DNA of 64,000 nucleotides from Plantibacter flavus (GCF_900177615.1 NZ_FXAP01000001.1:316825-380824), one strand, 5' to 3'. Positions 15,313 to 24,479 are shown, counted from the stretch's first letter. Notes: a model not told the origin generated them from the sequence alone. Translations and numbers: made by a program.

Positions 15313-15792
15313 ATGGCAGGTAGAGGTCCAGCGCCGAAGGATCCGTCGAAGCGTGCTCGCACGAACAAGGATGTGATCCAGCTTCGGGTTGTTGAGGTTC
15401 AGCCGGTGGAGCAGCCGGAGTTGCCGTCGTTCTCGATCATGGTCACGGTCGATGAGCAGTTGGTGACGCAGGAGTTCGAGTGGCCGTCGATGACGCAGGA
15501 CTGGTGGGCGATGCTTGCTCATCACCCGTTGGCGAAGGAGTTCATCGAGACCGACTGGTCGTATCTGATGGAGACTGCTCGTCTGCACGCGGAGTTCTGG
15601 ATGGGGAAGCTGTCCCTCGCCGCGGAGCTCCGGTTGCGTGAGGCGAAGTACGGGTTCACTCCTGAGGATCGTGCACGGTTGCGGATTCAGTTCGCTCAGG
15701 CGACTGAGGCTGAGGTGTCGGTGGCTTCGAAGGTTCGGAGCTCCCGTGACCGGTTCGTGGGGATGCAGGTCCGTGACGAGCTGGAAGCGTAA
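15313..15792 (+). CDS. terS: terminase small subunit-like protein
   Basis: 159 aa. The N-terminus MAGRGPAPKDPSKRARTNKD is characteristic of actinophage small terminases, followed by a helical domain (WPSMTQDWWAMLAHHPLAKEF...). It recognises the phage packaging site and regulates the large subunit. The ATG at 15313 is preceded by GGGAGA within the second twin hairpin; an earlier in-frame codon lacks a ribosome site. Its stop overlaps the large-subunit start (TAATG). Confidence 0.75.
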   Translation: MAGRGPAPKDPSKRARTNKDVIQLRVVEVQPVEQPELPSFSIMVTVDEQLVTQEFEWPSMTQDWWAMLAHHPLAKEFIETDWSYLMETARLHAEFWMGKLSLAAELRLREAKYGFTPEDRARLRIQFAQATEAEVSVASKVRSSRDRFVGMQVRDELEA

Positions 15793-17465
15793 TGCCGTGG
15801 CGTCCGCTGGACGGGGAAATGTTCCCGTCGTTGGGCTGGCATGTCGCTGACCAGATGTCCGAGTACCTCGCGGCGCCCGCGAAGATGGACTACTCACCGT
15901 TCGAGGTAACGAGGGAGCAGCTCGAGTTCCTGGTGCGCCTGTACGAGCTCGATCCGTCGACTGGTCGACGTGTGAAGCACCGTGCCGTGATCCAGCGCCC
16001 TCGAGGTTGGGGCAAGTCCCCGTTCCTCGCTGCGATCGGTATCGCCGAGGGCCTATTCGAGGTCGTCTTCGATGGTTGGGATGCTTCAGGGCAGCCGGTC
16101 GCGAAACCGTGGCGTGAGATCCTCACCCCGACTGTTGTTGTGACTGCGGTTTCTGACGATCAGGTCGGGAACACATGGAAGCCGTTGCTCGAGATGCTCC
16201 GTGAGGGGCCGGCGGCGGATGAGTTCGACATTGAGGTGTTGGACACGTTCGTGAACCTGCCGAAGGGCAAAATCGAGCGTCGGACGTCGTCGGCACGGTC
16301 TGCGAAGGGTATCCCGGGTCAGGTCGCGGCGATCATGGACCAGACGGAGGAGTGGGTTCCCGGCAACGGCGGCGTTTCACTCGCTCAGACGTTGCGGAAC
16401 AACGCGACGAAAGTCGGCGGGCTGACAATCGAGTCCCCGAACGCTTTCACACCGGGTGAACGATCTGTGGCTGAGGCTTCGGCGAAGTTCTGGGACCAGA
16501 TCAGGTCGGGGAAGTACAAGAACCTCGAGCGGGTGCGTTCCCTGGTCTACGACCACCGTGAGGCGCCAGCCGAGACCGACACGTCGTCGTACGAGTCGCT
16601 CGTGGCTGGCCTTCGGGTGTCGTACGGGGACAGTTCGGACCATGCTGACGGTTGCGTGCTCCACGATCCGCCGTGTGAGCCCGGTTGGGCTCCGATCGAG
16701 CGCACCGCGCTCGACTTCTTCGACACGTCGAACGATCCGCAGAAGATGCGGGCCGACTTCCTGAACCAGATCACCCACGCATCCGACTCGTACCTGTCGC
16801 AGCCTGAGCTTCGAGCGATCCTCGATGAGGCGAAGATCATCGGCAAGACGGAACCGGTCACGCTCGGGTTCGACGGCTCGGAGGGGCGCAAGGATTCGCA
16901 CATCGCGGATTCCACGGTCCTCATCGGTTACTCGGTCACACAGAAGCACCTGTTCAAGGTGGGCGTGTGGGAGCAACCGGACGGGCCTGCCGGCGAGGGG
17001 TGGCGTCCACCGCAGCTCGAGATCGAGCAGGCAGTCAAGGACGCGTTCCGGAAGTACAACGTCGTTGGTTTCTTCGCTGACCCGTCTGCTGGTTGGGCTG
17101 GTCAGGTGAAGACGTGGGAGGCGGACTACAACCGTCGCCTGAAGGTGAAACTGACCGCGAACGAACCGATCCGGTGGCGTCAGAAGGATGTCTCGCGCAC
17201 GTGTGAGGCGTTCGAGCAGATGCACTCGGCGATCGTTTCCGGCGACATCACGTTCGACGGTTCCAAGGAGCTCACAGCCCACTTCCTCAACGCACGTCGT
17301 GACGCTCGTCGCGCCGGGTACGTGTTGAAGAAGCCGGACGACGATCAGGACTACGCGAAGATCGACGCCACTTGGGGCGCCATGTTCGCGTTCGCAGCTG
17401 GACTCGAGGCGCTCGGTAAGGGCGTCACCAACAATCGCAAGGGCACTGCCCGACGCATCTACTGA
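15792..17465 (+). CDS. terL: terminase large subunit
   Basis: 557 aa packaging motor. The ATPase domain has Walker A RPRGWGKS (69-76) and a Walker B-type strand AAIMDQTEEW. The C-terminal RNase H-like nuclease domain shows GFDGSEGRKDS as its first acidic cluster and DATWGAMFAFAAG near the end. Length is normal for siphovirus TerL. It overlaps the small-subunit stop by one base. It translocates DNA into the prohead and cuts concatemers. Confidence 0.92.
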   Translation: MPWRPLDGEMFPSLGWHVADQMSEYLAAPAKMDYSPFEVTREQLEFLVRLYELDPSTGRRVKHRAVIQRPRGWGKSPFLAAIGIAEGLFEVVFDGWDASGQPVAKPWREILTPTVVVTAVSDDQVGNTWKPLLEMLREGPAADEFDIEVLDTFVNLPKGKIERRTSSARSAKGIPGQVAAIMDQTEEWVPGNGGVSLAQTLRNNATKVGGLTIESPNAFTPGERSVAEASAKFWDQIRSGKYKNLERVRSLVYDHREAPAETDTSSYESLVAGLRVSYGDSSDHADGCVLHDPPCEPGWAPIERTALDFFDTSNDPQKMRADFLNQITHASDSYLSQPELRAILDEAKIIGKTEPVTLGFDGSEGRKDSHIADSTVLIGYSVTQKHLFKVGVWEQPDGPAGEGWRPPQLEIEQAVKDAFRKYNVVGFFADPSAGWAGQVKTWEADYNRRLKVKLTANEPIRWRQKDVSRTCEAFEQMHSAIVSGDITFDGSKELTAHFLNARRDARRAGYVLKKPDDDQDYAKIDATWGAMFAFAAGLEALGKGVTNNRKGTARRIY

Positions 17466-17481
17466 CCTGGGAGGGGAACGG

Positions 17482-18819
17482 ATGGCTACCACCCCCGACG
17501 AATGGCTGAAGCGTCTCACGTTGAAGCTTGATACCCGTCAGCCGCGGATTGCGTTGATGCGGAAGTACTCGACCGGTGACGCGCCGATGCCCGAGATGGG
17601 CAAGAACACGCGTGCGTCGTGGGTGGCGTTCCAGAAGCGCGCCCGCACCGACATGGGTGGCCTGCTGTGTTCATCTCTGAGCGGTCGCATGGTGCCGAAC
17701 GGCGTCCGTGTCGGCGAGACCGCGAACAACCCGGCAGCTGACGCCCTTCGGCGTGTGTGGCGCGACAACCGCCTCCCGGTGGTGTTCGCGGATGCGATCT
17801 GGAACGCATTGTCGACGTCGTACGGCTACCTGGTGACTGGTGTTCGCACTGGTGACCCGGTGATCACGTCGGAGCAGCCGGAACAGATGATCAGCGCCCC
17901 TGATCCGGTGCAGCCGTGGCGGGCACAGGCTGCGTTGAAGGCGTGGCGTGACGACGAGGTTGGTCGTGACTACGCCTTGCTGTGGTTGCCGGGCACTCGT
18001 CAGCTGTACACGCGGTCTTCGAAGACGTCGAACGGTTCCATTCGTGAGTCTGCGACAGGTTCCGACTGGGAGCCGCTGGGCGAGCTCGAGGAGTACGCCG
18101 GCCCCATCCCCGTGTTCGAACTTGCGAACAAGAACGGCATGTCCGAGTTCGAACCACACATCGACGTCATCGACCGAATCAACCTCGGCAAGCTGCAGCG
18201 TCTCGTCGTCACCGCGATGCAGGCGTACAAGCAGCGTGCGATGAAGGGCGGACTGCCCGACAAGGACGAAGAGGGCAACGACATCGACTGGGCGAAGCTC
18301 TTCGAGCCGGCCCCTGGCGCCCTGTGGGATCTTCCCGAGGGCATCGACGTGTGGGAGTCCCAGTCCACCGACATTCGCCCCCTGCTGGACGGTGAGAAGA
18401 CGGACCTTCGGGACTTCGCCGCGGTCACGCAGTCGCCGATCGACGTGTTCATCCCTGACGGGCAGAACCAGTCGGCTACGGGTGCGGCGAATGTCCACAA
18501 GGGCGAGATCATGAAGGCCAAGGATCGTATCGCTCGGATGACGGCGCCCATGGAGGGCGCTCTACTCTCGGCGCTGCGGATCCTCGGTCTCGATGACGGT
18601 TCCACGGTGCAGGTGCTGTGGGAGCCGCCGGAGCATGTGTCGCTGTCGGAAAAGTCCGCAGCTGCAGCGCAGGCGAAGACGGCCGGCAAGTCGCAGCGGT
18701 GGATCGATCAGCACATTTGGGGCATGTCACCGGACGAGATCGCTGAGGAAGAGACCGCGAGGGCTGCTGAGCAGCTGTCGGCGGCTGTTCTGATCGGTGC
18801 TGGCAGTGGCAACGCCTGA
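17482..18819 (+). CDS. portal protein
   Basis: 445 aa, SPP1 gp6/actinophage portal type, forming the dodecameric DNA entry channel. It begins MATTPDEWLKRLTLKLDTRQPRI with GGGAGGGG upstream. The family pattern appears as RMVPNGVRVGE, NKNGMSEFEPHIDVIDRIN and DVFIPDGQNQSATGAANVH. The C-terminal helices are Ala-rich. The 3' end overlaps the minor head gene by 14 bases. Confidence 0.9.
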   Translation: MATTPDEWLKRLTLKLDTRQPRIALMRKYSTGDAPMPEMGKNTRASWVAFQKRARTDMGGLLCSSLSGRMVPNGVRVGETANNPAADALRRVWRDNRLPVVFADAIWNALSTSYGYLVTGVRTGDPVITSEQPEQMISAPDPVQPWRAQAALKAWRDDEVGRDYALLWLPGTRQLYTRSSKTSNGSIRESATGSDWEPLGELEEYAGPIPVFELANKNGMSEFEPHIDVIDRINLGKLQRLVVTAMQAYKQRAMKGGLPDKDEEGNDIDWAKLFEPAPGALWDLPEGIDVWESQSTDIRPLLDGEKTDLRDFAAVTQSPIDVFIPDGQNQSATGAANVHKGEIMKAKDRIARMTAPMEGALLSALRILGLDDGSTVQVLWEPPEHVSLSEKSAAAAQAKTAGKSQRWIDQHIWGMSPDEIAEEETARAAEQLSAAVLIGAGSGNA

Positions 18820-19624
18820 GCAGGTCATCGTCGGCTACAACGACGCCGTACACGCCGTCCGGCAGCGAGTGGAGACATTCGCCCGGCTGGCTTGGCTGGG
18901 CGCCGGATCGTGGCGAGACGCTGACATTGACCGACTGGTGCGGCTGATCGTCCCACGCGTGCAGGCAGGTCAGGTGCTCACCGCGCAGCTCACGTCGGCG
19001 TATCTGGCGTCTCTCGAGACCGTCAGGACGGGCGAACGTGTTGCACCTGCACTGGTGTCGCGTGATGTTGTCACGACGGCGCGTGGTGTGCCTGCTGAGG
19101 ACGTGTACCGCCGGCCAGCGGTGACGATGTACACGGCTCTGTCGAACGGCGCACAGGTCAAGGACGCGATCGAGCAGGGAGTCAACCGTCTCGTGTCGCT
19201 CGTCGGCACCGATCATCAGCTTGCGAAGACCTCGCAGGCCCGGTCGTCGCTCACGGGTCGCGGGTTCACGTACATGCGTCGCACGTTGACTGGTCGTGAG
19301 AATTGCGCCCTGTGTGCGATCGCTTCCACCCAGCGGTACCGGGTGCAGAACCTGATGCCGATCCACCCAGGCTGTGACTGTGGTGTCGACACGGTCGAGG
19401 CCGGTTCTGATCCGGGGCAGGTGCTCGAACCGGAACGGTTGGAGACCATCCACGCGGCGATCGAGAACGAGTTCGGCGGCACCGACCGTGGCGCACGCTA
19501 CCTCGACGGCGGCAACAGCCGATCCGACCTCCTCGACCTTGTGACCGTCCACGAGCACGGCGAGTACGGGCCGACGCTCGCCTGGCGTGAGCAGCACTTC
19601 ACCGGGCCGGACGCCCTCAACTGA
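18806..19624 (+). CDS. MuF-like minor head protein
   Basis: 272 aa from a GTG inside the portal 3' end; an alternative GTG lies three codons earlier. The helical N-terminal half is followed by a C-terminal zinc-like pattern (ENCALCAIASTQRY ... HPGCDCG) typical of actinophage MuF proteins. It is a capsid-associated component near the portal, possibly ejected with DNA. No fused toxin or protease domain is present. Confidence 0.75.
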   Translation: MATPEQVIVGYNDAVHAVRQRVETFARLAWLGAGSWRDADIDRLVRLIVPRVQAGQVLTAQLTSAYLASLETVRTGERVAPALVSRDVVTTARGVPAEDVYRRPAVTMYTALSNGAQVKDAIEQGVNRLVSLVGTDHQLAKTSQARSSLTGRGFTYMRRTLTGRENCALCAIASTQRYRVQNLMPIHPGCDCGVDTVEAGSDPGQVLEPERLETIHAAIENEFGGTDRGARYLDGGNSRSDLLDLVTVHEHGEYGPTLAWREQHFTGPDALN

Positions 19625-19649
19625 TTTCCCGCAACCGCGGGATTGAGTC

Positions 19650-19684
19650 ACCGAAACGGTGGCTATCCACACACCCGAAACGGG
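19650..19684 (+). promoter_or_regulatory. twin GAAA-loop hairpins before the scaffold gene
   Basis: ACCGAAACGGT (19650-19660) and CCCGAAACGGG (19674-19684) repeat the arrangement at 15269-15302. The two hairpins begin 24 bases apart (23 in the first copy). Ten bases separate the second hairpin from the ATG in both places, and the downstream GATGCA/AATGCA sequence is similar. Confidence 0.65.
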
Positions 19685-19694
19685 GAATGCACTG

Positions 19695-20207
19695 ATGCCG
19701 AAAACCGAAGAAGAGATCGCCGCTGAAGCCGCCGAAACGGCCGCGAACGCAGCGAAGACGATCGAGGAACAGCTCGCTGCCGCTCAGGCGGAAGCCGAGA
19801 AGTGGAAGTCGCTCTCACGCAAGAACGAAGAGCGCGCCACGGCCAACGCCGACAAGGCACGGCAGCTGGACGAGCTCGAAGCCGCGAACCAGACCGAGCA
19901 GGAGAAACTCCTCGCTCGCGCTGAGGCTGCGGAAGCGAAGCTCGCCGAGATCGACGCGAAGACCACTGCTGCGACGCTCCGTGAGGAGATCGCGAAGGAG
20001 AAGGGTTTCGAGGATCGGAAGATCCCCGCGACCGCGCTCCGTGGTGCCACTCGTGAGGAGCTTGAGGCACACGCCGACGAGATCCTCGCTCTTCTCCCCG
20101 CCCCACCCGAAGCACCTGGTTCCGAGGGTCAGGGCGACACCGGAAAGCCCATCGGTGATGGCGAGCTGTCACCAGATGACATCGTCGCCGCCGCTACCGC
20201 CAGGTAG
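19695..20207 (+). CDS. capsid scaffolding protein
   Basis: 170 aa, strongly acidic, almost entirely helical coiled coil (IAAEAAETAANAAKTIEEQLAAAQAEAEKW...) with a flexible Pro/Gly C-terminal tail. This composition, and position just before the major capsid gene, are characteristic of siphovirus scaffolds, which guide prohead assembly and then leave. No separate maturation protease gene is seen. Confidence 0.85.
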   Translation: MPKTEEEIAAEAAETAANAAKTIEEQLAAAQAEAEKWKSLSRKNEERATANADKARQLDELEAANQTEQEKLLARAEAAEAKLAEIDAKTTAATLREEIAKEKGFEDRKIPATALRGATREELEAHADEILALLPAPPEAPGSEGQGDTGKPIGDGELSPDDIVAAATAR

Positions 20208-20260
20208 CACCCCGGTTCATCACGTCCGTGATGGCCGATCAACTCTGGAAGGAAGCCATC

Positions 20261-21502
20261 GTGGCAAACATTTTCGTCAAGGGGCAGAAGCTCGCGCAGA
20301 CCGCGCTGGGCCTGCTCCGTCGTCAGGTGAAGGCGCCATCGCTGTTCACCTTCAAGTTCGGCATCGCCGACTTCCGAGGCGCTGAGGGCGACGTCGTCAA
20401 CATCAAGCGCCCCGCCGTTCTCGTCGCACGCGAGAAGCCGTGGCGTGGTGATGACGCGATCGTCGTCGACCGTCTCGCGAACTCGAAGATCCAGGTGGCG
20501 CTGAACCGTCACATCTACTCCGCGGTCGCACTGTCGCCCGAGGAAGAGACCCTCGACGAGATCGACTACGTCCGCGACGTGCAGGTCCCGCAGGTCAACG
20601 CGATCCTCGACTTCTTCGAGAACATCGTCGTCGGTGCGCTTCGCGCCGCGTCGTTCGTCTTCGGTGTCACGTTCAACCCGGCATCGGGCAGCGCGGTCGA
20701 GTCGGACCCGCGGAAGGTCGCGATTCGCGCTCGGAAGCTCGCCCAGCAGGCTCACTGGCCCCTCACCGGTCGGTACTGGCTCGTCGGCGCGAACGTGTCC
20801 GAGGCTGTCGCCTCCTACGAGAAGCTCCTCGACGTCGACACGGCTGGCCTCCCCGAGGCTCTCCGCGAAGGTGTCGTCGGACGCCTCGCCGGCTGGACCA
20901 TCGTCGAGCTCGACGCGCTCGGTGAGGACGAGTCGTACTTCGTCCACGAGACCGCAGTCGCCATCGCGAACGTCGCCCCGGCAGTGCCGAACGGTGTCGC
21001 GAAGGGTGGTGGAGTCGCGGCCGGCAACGGTCTCGCTGTCACGCAGCTGTGGGACTACGACAGCACGTACATGAAGGATCGTTCCATCGTGCACGCGTTT
21101 GCCGGAGCTACCGCGGTCACCGACCCGGAGCAGGCTGCGGACGGTTCCATCGTCCGTGACGAGAACGACGCTGTCGTCCTCAAGTTCCAGCGTGCCATCA
21201 AGGTCACGTTCGGTGCTGGCGGGGCCGAGAAGGCGTCCTACACGGTGTCCATCACCGGCGCCCCGACCGGTGGAACGTTCACCGTGACGGTCGACGGTCA
21301 GACGACCGACGCCATCCCGTTCAACGCCTCGAGCGCGACGATCGCTTCGGAGATCAACGAGCTCACTGGCGTCTCGGGAGCCACCGTCACCGGCGGTGCG
21401 TTCCCGGGCAACGCGAAGACGGTCACGCTCAAGGAGCGCGCTGTCGTCACCGTCACCGGTGCGTTCACCGGCGGCACCAGCCCGGCCATCGCGGTCGCGT
21501 AA
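20261..21502 (+). CDS. major capsid protein with C-terminal beta-sandwich domain
   Basis: 413 aa. The GTG start follows GGAAGGAA; an earlier in-frame GTG lacks a ribosome site. Residues 1-300 fit an HK97-fold capsid (e.g. LGLLRRQVKAPSLFTFKFG near the start). Residues about 320-413 form an added Thr/Gly/Val-rich domain (SYTVSITGAPTGGTFTVTV...). The major tail protein ends in a clearly related domain. Surface Ig-like additions of this type are thought to decorate capsids and bind carbohydrates. Confidence 0.88.
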   Translation: MANIFVKGQKLAQTALGLLRRQVKAPSLFTFKFGIADFRGAEGDVVNIKRPAVLVAREKPWRGDDAIVVDRLANSKIQVALNRHIYSAVALSPEEETLDEIDYVRDVQVPQVNAILDFFENIVVGALRAASFVFGVTFNPASGSAVESDPRKVAIRARKLAQQAHWPLTGRYWLVGANVSEAVASYEKLLDVDTAGLPEALREGVVGRLAGWTIVELDALGEDESYFVHETAVAIANVAPAVPNGVAKGGGVAAGNGLAVTQLWDYDSTYMKDRSIVHAFAGATAVTDPEQAADGSIVRDENDAVVLKFQRAIKVTFGAGGAEKASYTVSITGAPTGGTFTVTVDGQTTDAIPFNASSATIASEINELTGVSGATVTGGAFPGNAKTVTLKERAVVTVTGAFTGGTSPAIAVA

Positions 21503-21521
21503 CCACCCAGGAGGTGAGATC

Positions 21522-22097
21522 ATGTCCAACCCAACTCTGGCGTCCCAAGAGGACGTCGTCGAGGCGCTAGGGCGTGCTCTCACCTCCGAGGAGGTCACGC
21601 GGGTCGTCGCGATGCTGACGAAAGCGTCGGAACTGTTCCGGCTCCGGTCGGGGCAGCTGTTCACCCCGGGCACTTCGACGGTGCGGCTGAAGGTGAACGC
21701 CGGGACTGTGCGACTCCCGCAGTCACCGGTCACCAGCGTGGAGAGCGTGGTTGACGACTGTGGTGCGGTGATACCGTTCACTCGGTTCGACCAGGTGCTG
21801 ACGTTGCACCGGTTGTCTCACGAGTTCGTGCGCGTCTCGTACTCGCACGGCTCTGATGACGTCCCTGACTTGGTGAAGGTGACGGTGGCGGAGATCGCTG
21901 CTCGTGTCCTCCGCATCGACCCTCGAGCTGCTGCAGGTGTCACGCAGCGGTCGACGACCACCGGGCCGTTCACTGAGGCTGAGACGTTTTCCGCGTACTC
22001 GGTGGGTGGGCAGCTGCTGCTGTCACCGGATGACGTGGCGATCGCGAACAGCTTCAGGGCGCCGCGCACGTCCGGCACGATCGTGATGCGCGCATGA
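21522..22097 (+). CDS. head-tail connector (adaptor) protein
   Basis: 191 aa with an ideal ribosome site AGGAGGTGA. The N-terminal helices (LASQEDVVEALGRALTSEEVTRVVAMLTKASELFRLRSGQ) resemble HK97 gp6/SPP1 gp15 adaptors that dock under the portal. It is first of four neck genes with overlapping or adjacent ends. Assigned from position and general sequence character. Confidence 0.7.
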   Translation: MSNPTLASQEDVVEALGRALTSEEVTRVVAMLTKASELFRLRSGQLFTPGTSTVRLKVNAGTVRLPQSPVTSVESVVDDCGAVIPFTRFDQVLTLHRLSHEFVRVSYSHGSDDVPDLVKVTVAEIAARVLRIDPRAAAGVTQRSTTTGPFTEAETFSAYSVGGQLLLSPDDVAIANSFRAPRTSGTIVMRA

Positions 22098-22414
22098 TCG
22101 TGCAGCACGAAACGTTCGCCGGCACCGGTGAGGACTCCCACGGCAACGAGGTCGAGTCCTGGGGCGAGCCGGCCGACGTCGAGATCATGGCGTTCGACCC
22201 CGGATCCACCTCTGAGCCGCGCGAGGCCGGCCATGACCGCGTCATCGTCGAACCCACCATCTACCTGTACCCCGGGACCATCTTCGGACCACGCGACCGA
22301 GTGACCGTGAACGGGCGGCAGTACGAGGTGGAGGGCGAAACGCGCATCTGGGAGCACCCCGAAGGCGCCGAGCACTACGGCAACGTCGTCACGATCCGAC
22401 GAGTGGAGGGCTGA
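22094..22414 (+). CDS. head-tail stopper protein
   Basis: 106 aa beta-rich protein, ATGA overlap with the adaptor. Motifs such as GPRDRVTVNGRQYEVEGE are typical of the phage stopper family that closes the channel after packaging. Position supports the call. Confidence 0.7.
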   Translation: MIVQHETFAGTGEDSHGNEVESWGEPADVEIMAFDPGSTSEPREAGHDRVIVEPTIYLYPGTIFGPRDRVTVNGRQYEVEGETRIWEHPEGAEHYGNVVTIRRVEG

Positions 22415-22415
22415 C

Positions 22416-22739
22416 ATGGCTCCCAAGATCAAAGTCAAGATGTACATGCCCGGCGTGCGGCAGGTCCTCCGTTCCCCCGAAGTGCAGGCGATCGTCGACA
22501 GAGAAGCCAGAAGGCTTGCCGACGCTGCTGGTATCGGGTTCGACATGGTTTCGCGCCCGTACGAGAACACCTCACGCGCGTACGTCGAAACAGTCGATCA
22601 GACGGGACGGGAACGGCAAGCAGCTGACGGGATCCTCGAAGGTGTGCTCGGCGGAAGAATCCAGCACACCACGGCCGCCGGCCGGAGGATCTGGGCCACC
22701 GAAGCGCAGATCGCGCACTGGACACGGGGGCGTTCATGA
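22416..22739 (+). CDS. neck/tail-completion protein (HK97 gp10-like)
   Basis: 107 aa, ATG one base after the previous stop. It contains a helix (VQAIVDREARRLADAAG) and a C-terminal R/T/A-rich segment usual for small gp10-like neck proteins. It overlaps the next gene by four bases. Confidence 0.6.
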   Translation: MAPKIKVKMYMPGVRQVLRSPEVQAIVDREARRLADAAGIGFDMVSRPYENTSRAYVETVDQTGRERQAADGILEGVLGGRIQHTTAAGRRIWATEAQIAHWTRGRS

Positions 22740-23104
22740 GGTTCGTAGACGCTGAAGCACTCGCGGTCAGCTTCCTCAAACCCGTTGTGTTCCCGACGAA
22801 GGTAGGGACATTGGTACCGAACCCCCGACCAACCGCGTTCGTTCGCGCATACCGGTCTGGTGGCGGCGCGACCAACCGTGTGCTCGAGACAGCGAATATC
22901 ACGGTCGAGGGTCAGGCGCCAACAACGACCGAGGCGTTCGAGCTGACGGCGAAGTGTCGTGAAGCGTTCTTCAACCTGTACACGCGAATGCCTCTTGTGC
23001 GCGGAGTCGACGAGGCGGGCGGGCTGTACTTCGCGCCCGACCCGACCACGAACATCCCCCGCTACCGCTTCACCATGGCACTGCGACTCCGCGCCGCCCG
23101 CTGA
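22736..23104 (+). CDS. tail terminator protein
   Basis: 122 aa. The alpha/beta pattern (MRFVDAEALAVSFLKPVV ... TTTEAFELTAKCREAFF ... YRFTMALRLRA) and its place just before the major tail protein fit the tail terminator that caps the tube. A terminator hairpin follows. Confidence 0.7.
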   Translation: MRFVDAEALAVSFLKPVVFPTKVGTLVPNPRPTAFVRAYRSGGGATNRVLETANITVEGQAPTTTEAFELTAKCREAFFNLYTRMPLVRGVDEAGGLYFAPDPTTNIPRYRFTMALRLRAAR

Positions 23105-23121
23105 CCATCACCACTCATTCG

Positions 23122-23148
23122 ACCCTCGCCGTCCTGGTGGGGGTTTTT
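23122..23148 (+). terminator. terminator before the major tail protein gene
   Basis: ACCCTCGCC and GGTGGGGGT form a 9-bp stem with two G-U pairs, loop GTCCT, followed by a run of T. It separates the head/neck transcript from the tail transcript, or trims read-through to set tail-protein dosage. Confidence 0.65.
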
Positions 23149-23188
23149 CTATGCCGGGCGTGTGTTCGGCCACAAGGAAGGAACACCC

Positions 23189-24019
23189 ATGACGGTCAAT
23201 TCCGCCAACGCCCGGATCTTCGGTTCCGATGCTGATGCGATCTACCTGGCCCCGATCGGCACGCCGCTGCCGACTGGCATCGACTCCGTGCTCGACCCGG
23301 CGTTCGAGGACGTCGGCTGGTTGCACTCCGATGGCATCACGGAGGCGTTCACTGGTTCGAAGACTGAGATCCGCGGTCACCAGGGGGCACGTGTGGTGCG
23401 TACGCGCATCGAAACGCCTGGTACCACCATCGGGTTCCACGCGCTGGAGTCGAAGGCTCAGACGAAGGGCCTGCGGTACGACGAGAAGGAAGTCACCGTC
23501 GCGAACGGTGTCCGCCGCACTCGCCGTGGCGCCGGCCAGAAGGTCTCCGCCCGCTCCGTCGTCGTGGATGTGTTCGACGCTGATGACATCACAGTGAAGG
23601 AACGTCACGTCATCGAACGGTTCGAGATCGTCCCTGACGGTGACCGTGTGTTCACGAACTCGGACATCGCCGGGTTCCCGTTCCTCGGTGAGATCATCGG
23701 CGACTACATCACGTTCGAGTCGTCCGGTCTGGCAACGGACACGGTCTGGAACGTGAGCGTCACGGGTACCCCGACTGGCGGCACGTACGCACTGTCGGTG
23801 AACGACTTCTCGACGGCACCTCTCGTCTACAACGCTGCTGCTTCTGCCGTCGCTGCGGCTCTGAACGCTCTCGCTGGCGTGACGGGCCTGTCGGGGATCA
23901 CCGCAACTGGTACGTCGCCGACTGTGATCACGTTCCCTTCCGCGGTGACGCTCGCAGCGAATGGTTCCGCCCTCACCGGCGGCACCGATCCGGACGCTGT
24001 CGCTTCGACGACGCCGTAA
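23189..24019 (+). CDS. major tail (tube) protein with C-terminal beta-sandwich domain
   Basis: 276 aa from the ATG after AAGGAAGG. The N-terminal about 185 residues are the tube domain. The C-terminal about 90 residues (VWNVSVTGTPTGGTYALSV...) are clearly related to the domain ending the major capsid protein. Added Ig-like domains are common on siphovirus tail tubes and project outward. A single tube gene with no sheath gene supports a non-contractile tail. Confidence 0.85.
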   Translation: MTVNSANARIFGSDADAIYLAPIGTPLPTGIDSVLDPAFEDVGWLHSDGITEAFTGSKTEIRGHQGARVVRTRIETPGTTIGFHALESKAQTKGLRYDEKEVTVANGVRRTRRGAGQKVSARSVVVDVFDADDITVKERHVIERFEIVPDGDRVFTNSDIAGFPFLGEIIGDYITFESSGLATDTVWNVSVTGTPTGGTYALSVNDFSTAPLVYNAAASAVAAALNALAGVTGLSGITATGTSPTVITFPSAVTLAANGSALTGGTDPDAVASTTP

Positions 24020-24110
24020 CGATGTGGCCGGGTGGGGAATCCCTTGGTGATGGCTCGCCCCGCCCGGTCACTCTCATGAGCCGTCACCACACTACGAAGG
24101 AGTCATCACC

Positions 24111-24479
24111 ATGGCTGCACCAAAGAAGCCCCAGGACCACAAGGAACCCGAGTCGGAGAAGCCGAAGGCCACAGACGTGGAAGGTGGCCGCTCGGTCACG
24201 TTCCCGAAGCTGACGCTCACCGAGAAGGGCAAGAAGATTCCGCTGTCCGTGTTCGTCTCTGACGACGCGATCAACGACTTCGAGCTCCTCGACGACCTGC
24301 GATCACTGGACGTGGATTCCAACGCAGCACGACTGCCCGCGATCCTCCGCCGGCTGATCTCGGACGCCCAGTACACCATCGTCATGGATGTCCTCCGCGA
24401 CCCCAACACCAAGCGCGTGTCCATCGTCGACGGAAGCACGTTCATCAAGGACCTGTTCGGAGCCATCAACCCAAACTGA
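24111..24479 (+). CDS. tail assembly chaperone, G-type
   Basis: 122 aa. It has a Lys/Pro/Glu-rich N-terminus and a helical body (DDAINDFELLDDLRSLD...). Position between the tube and tape-measure genes is diagnostic of the G protein. Its last codons hold the slippery heptamer CCCAAAC directly before the stop, so a fraction of ribosomes should continue into the next frame and make a G-T fusion. Confidence 0.8.
   Translation: MAAPKKPQDHKEPESEKPKATDVEGGRSVTFPKLTLTEKGKKIPLSVFVSDDAINDFELLDDLRSLDVDSNAARLPAILRRLISDAQYTIVMDVLRDPNTKRVSIVDGSTFIKDLFGAINPN
24470..24476 (+). promoter_or_regulatory. programmed -1 frameshift site C-CCA-AAC
   Basis: The heptamer CCCAAAC has the canonical X-XXY-YYZ phasing (zero-frame codons CCA 24471-24473 and AAC 24474-24476) and is followed at once by TGA. 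Slipping back one base gives CCC AAA CTG ATG and enters the frame of the next gene exactly at its ATG. Confidence 0.75.
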
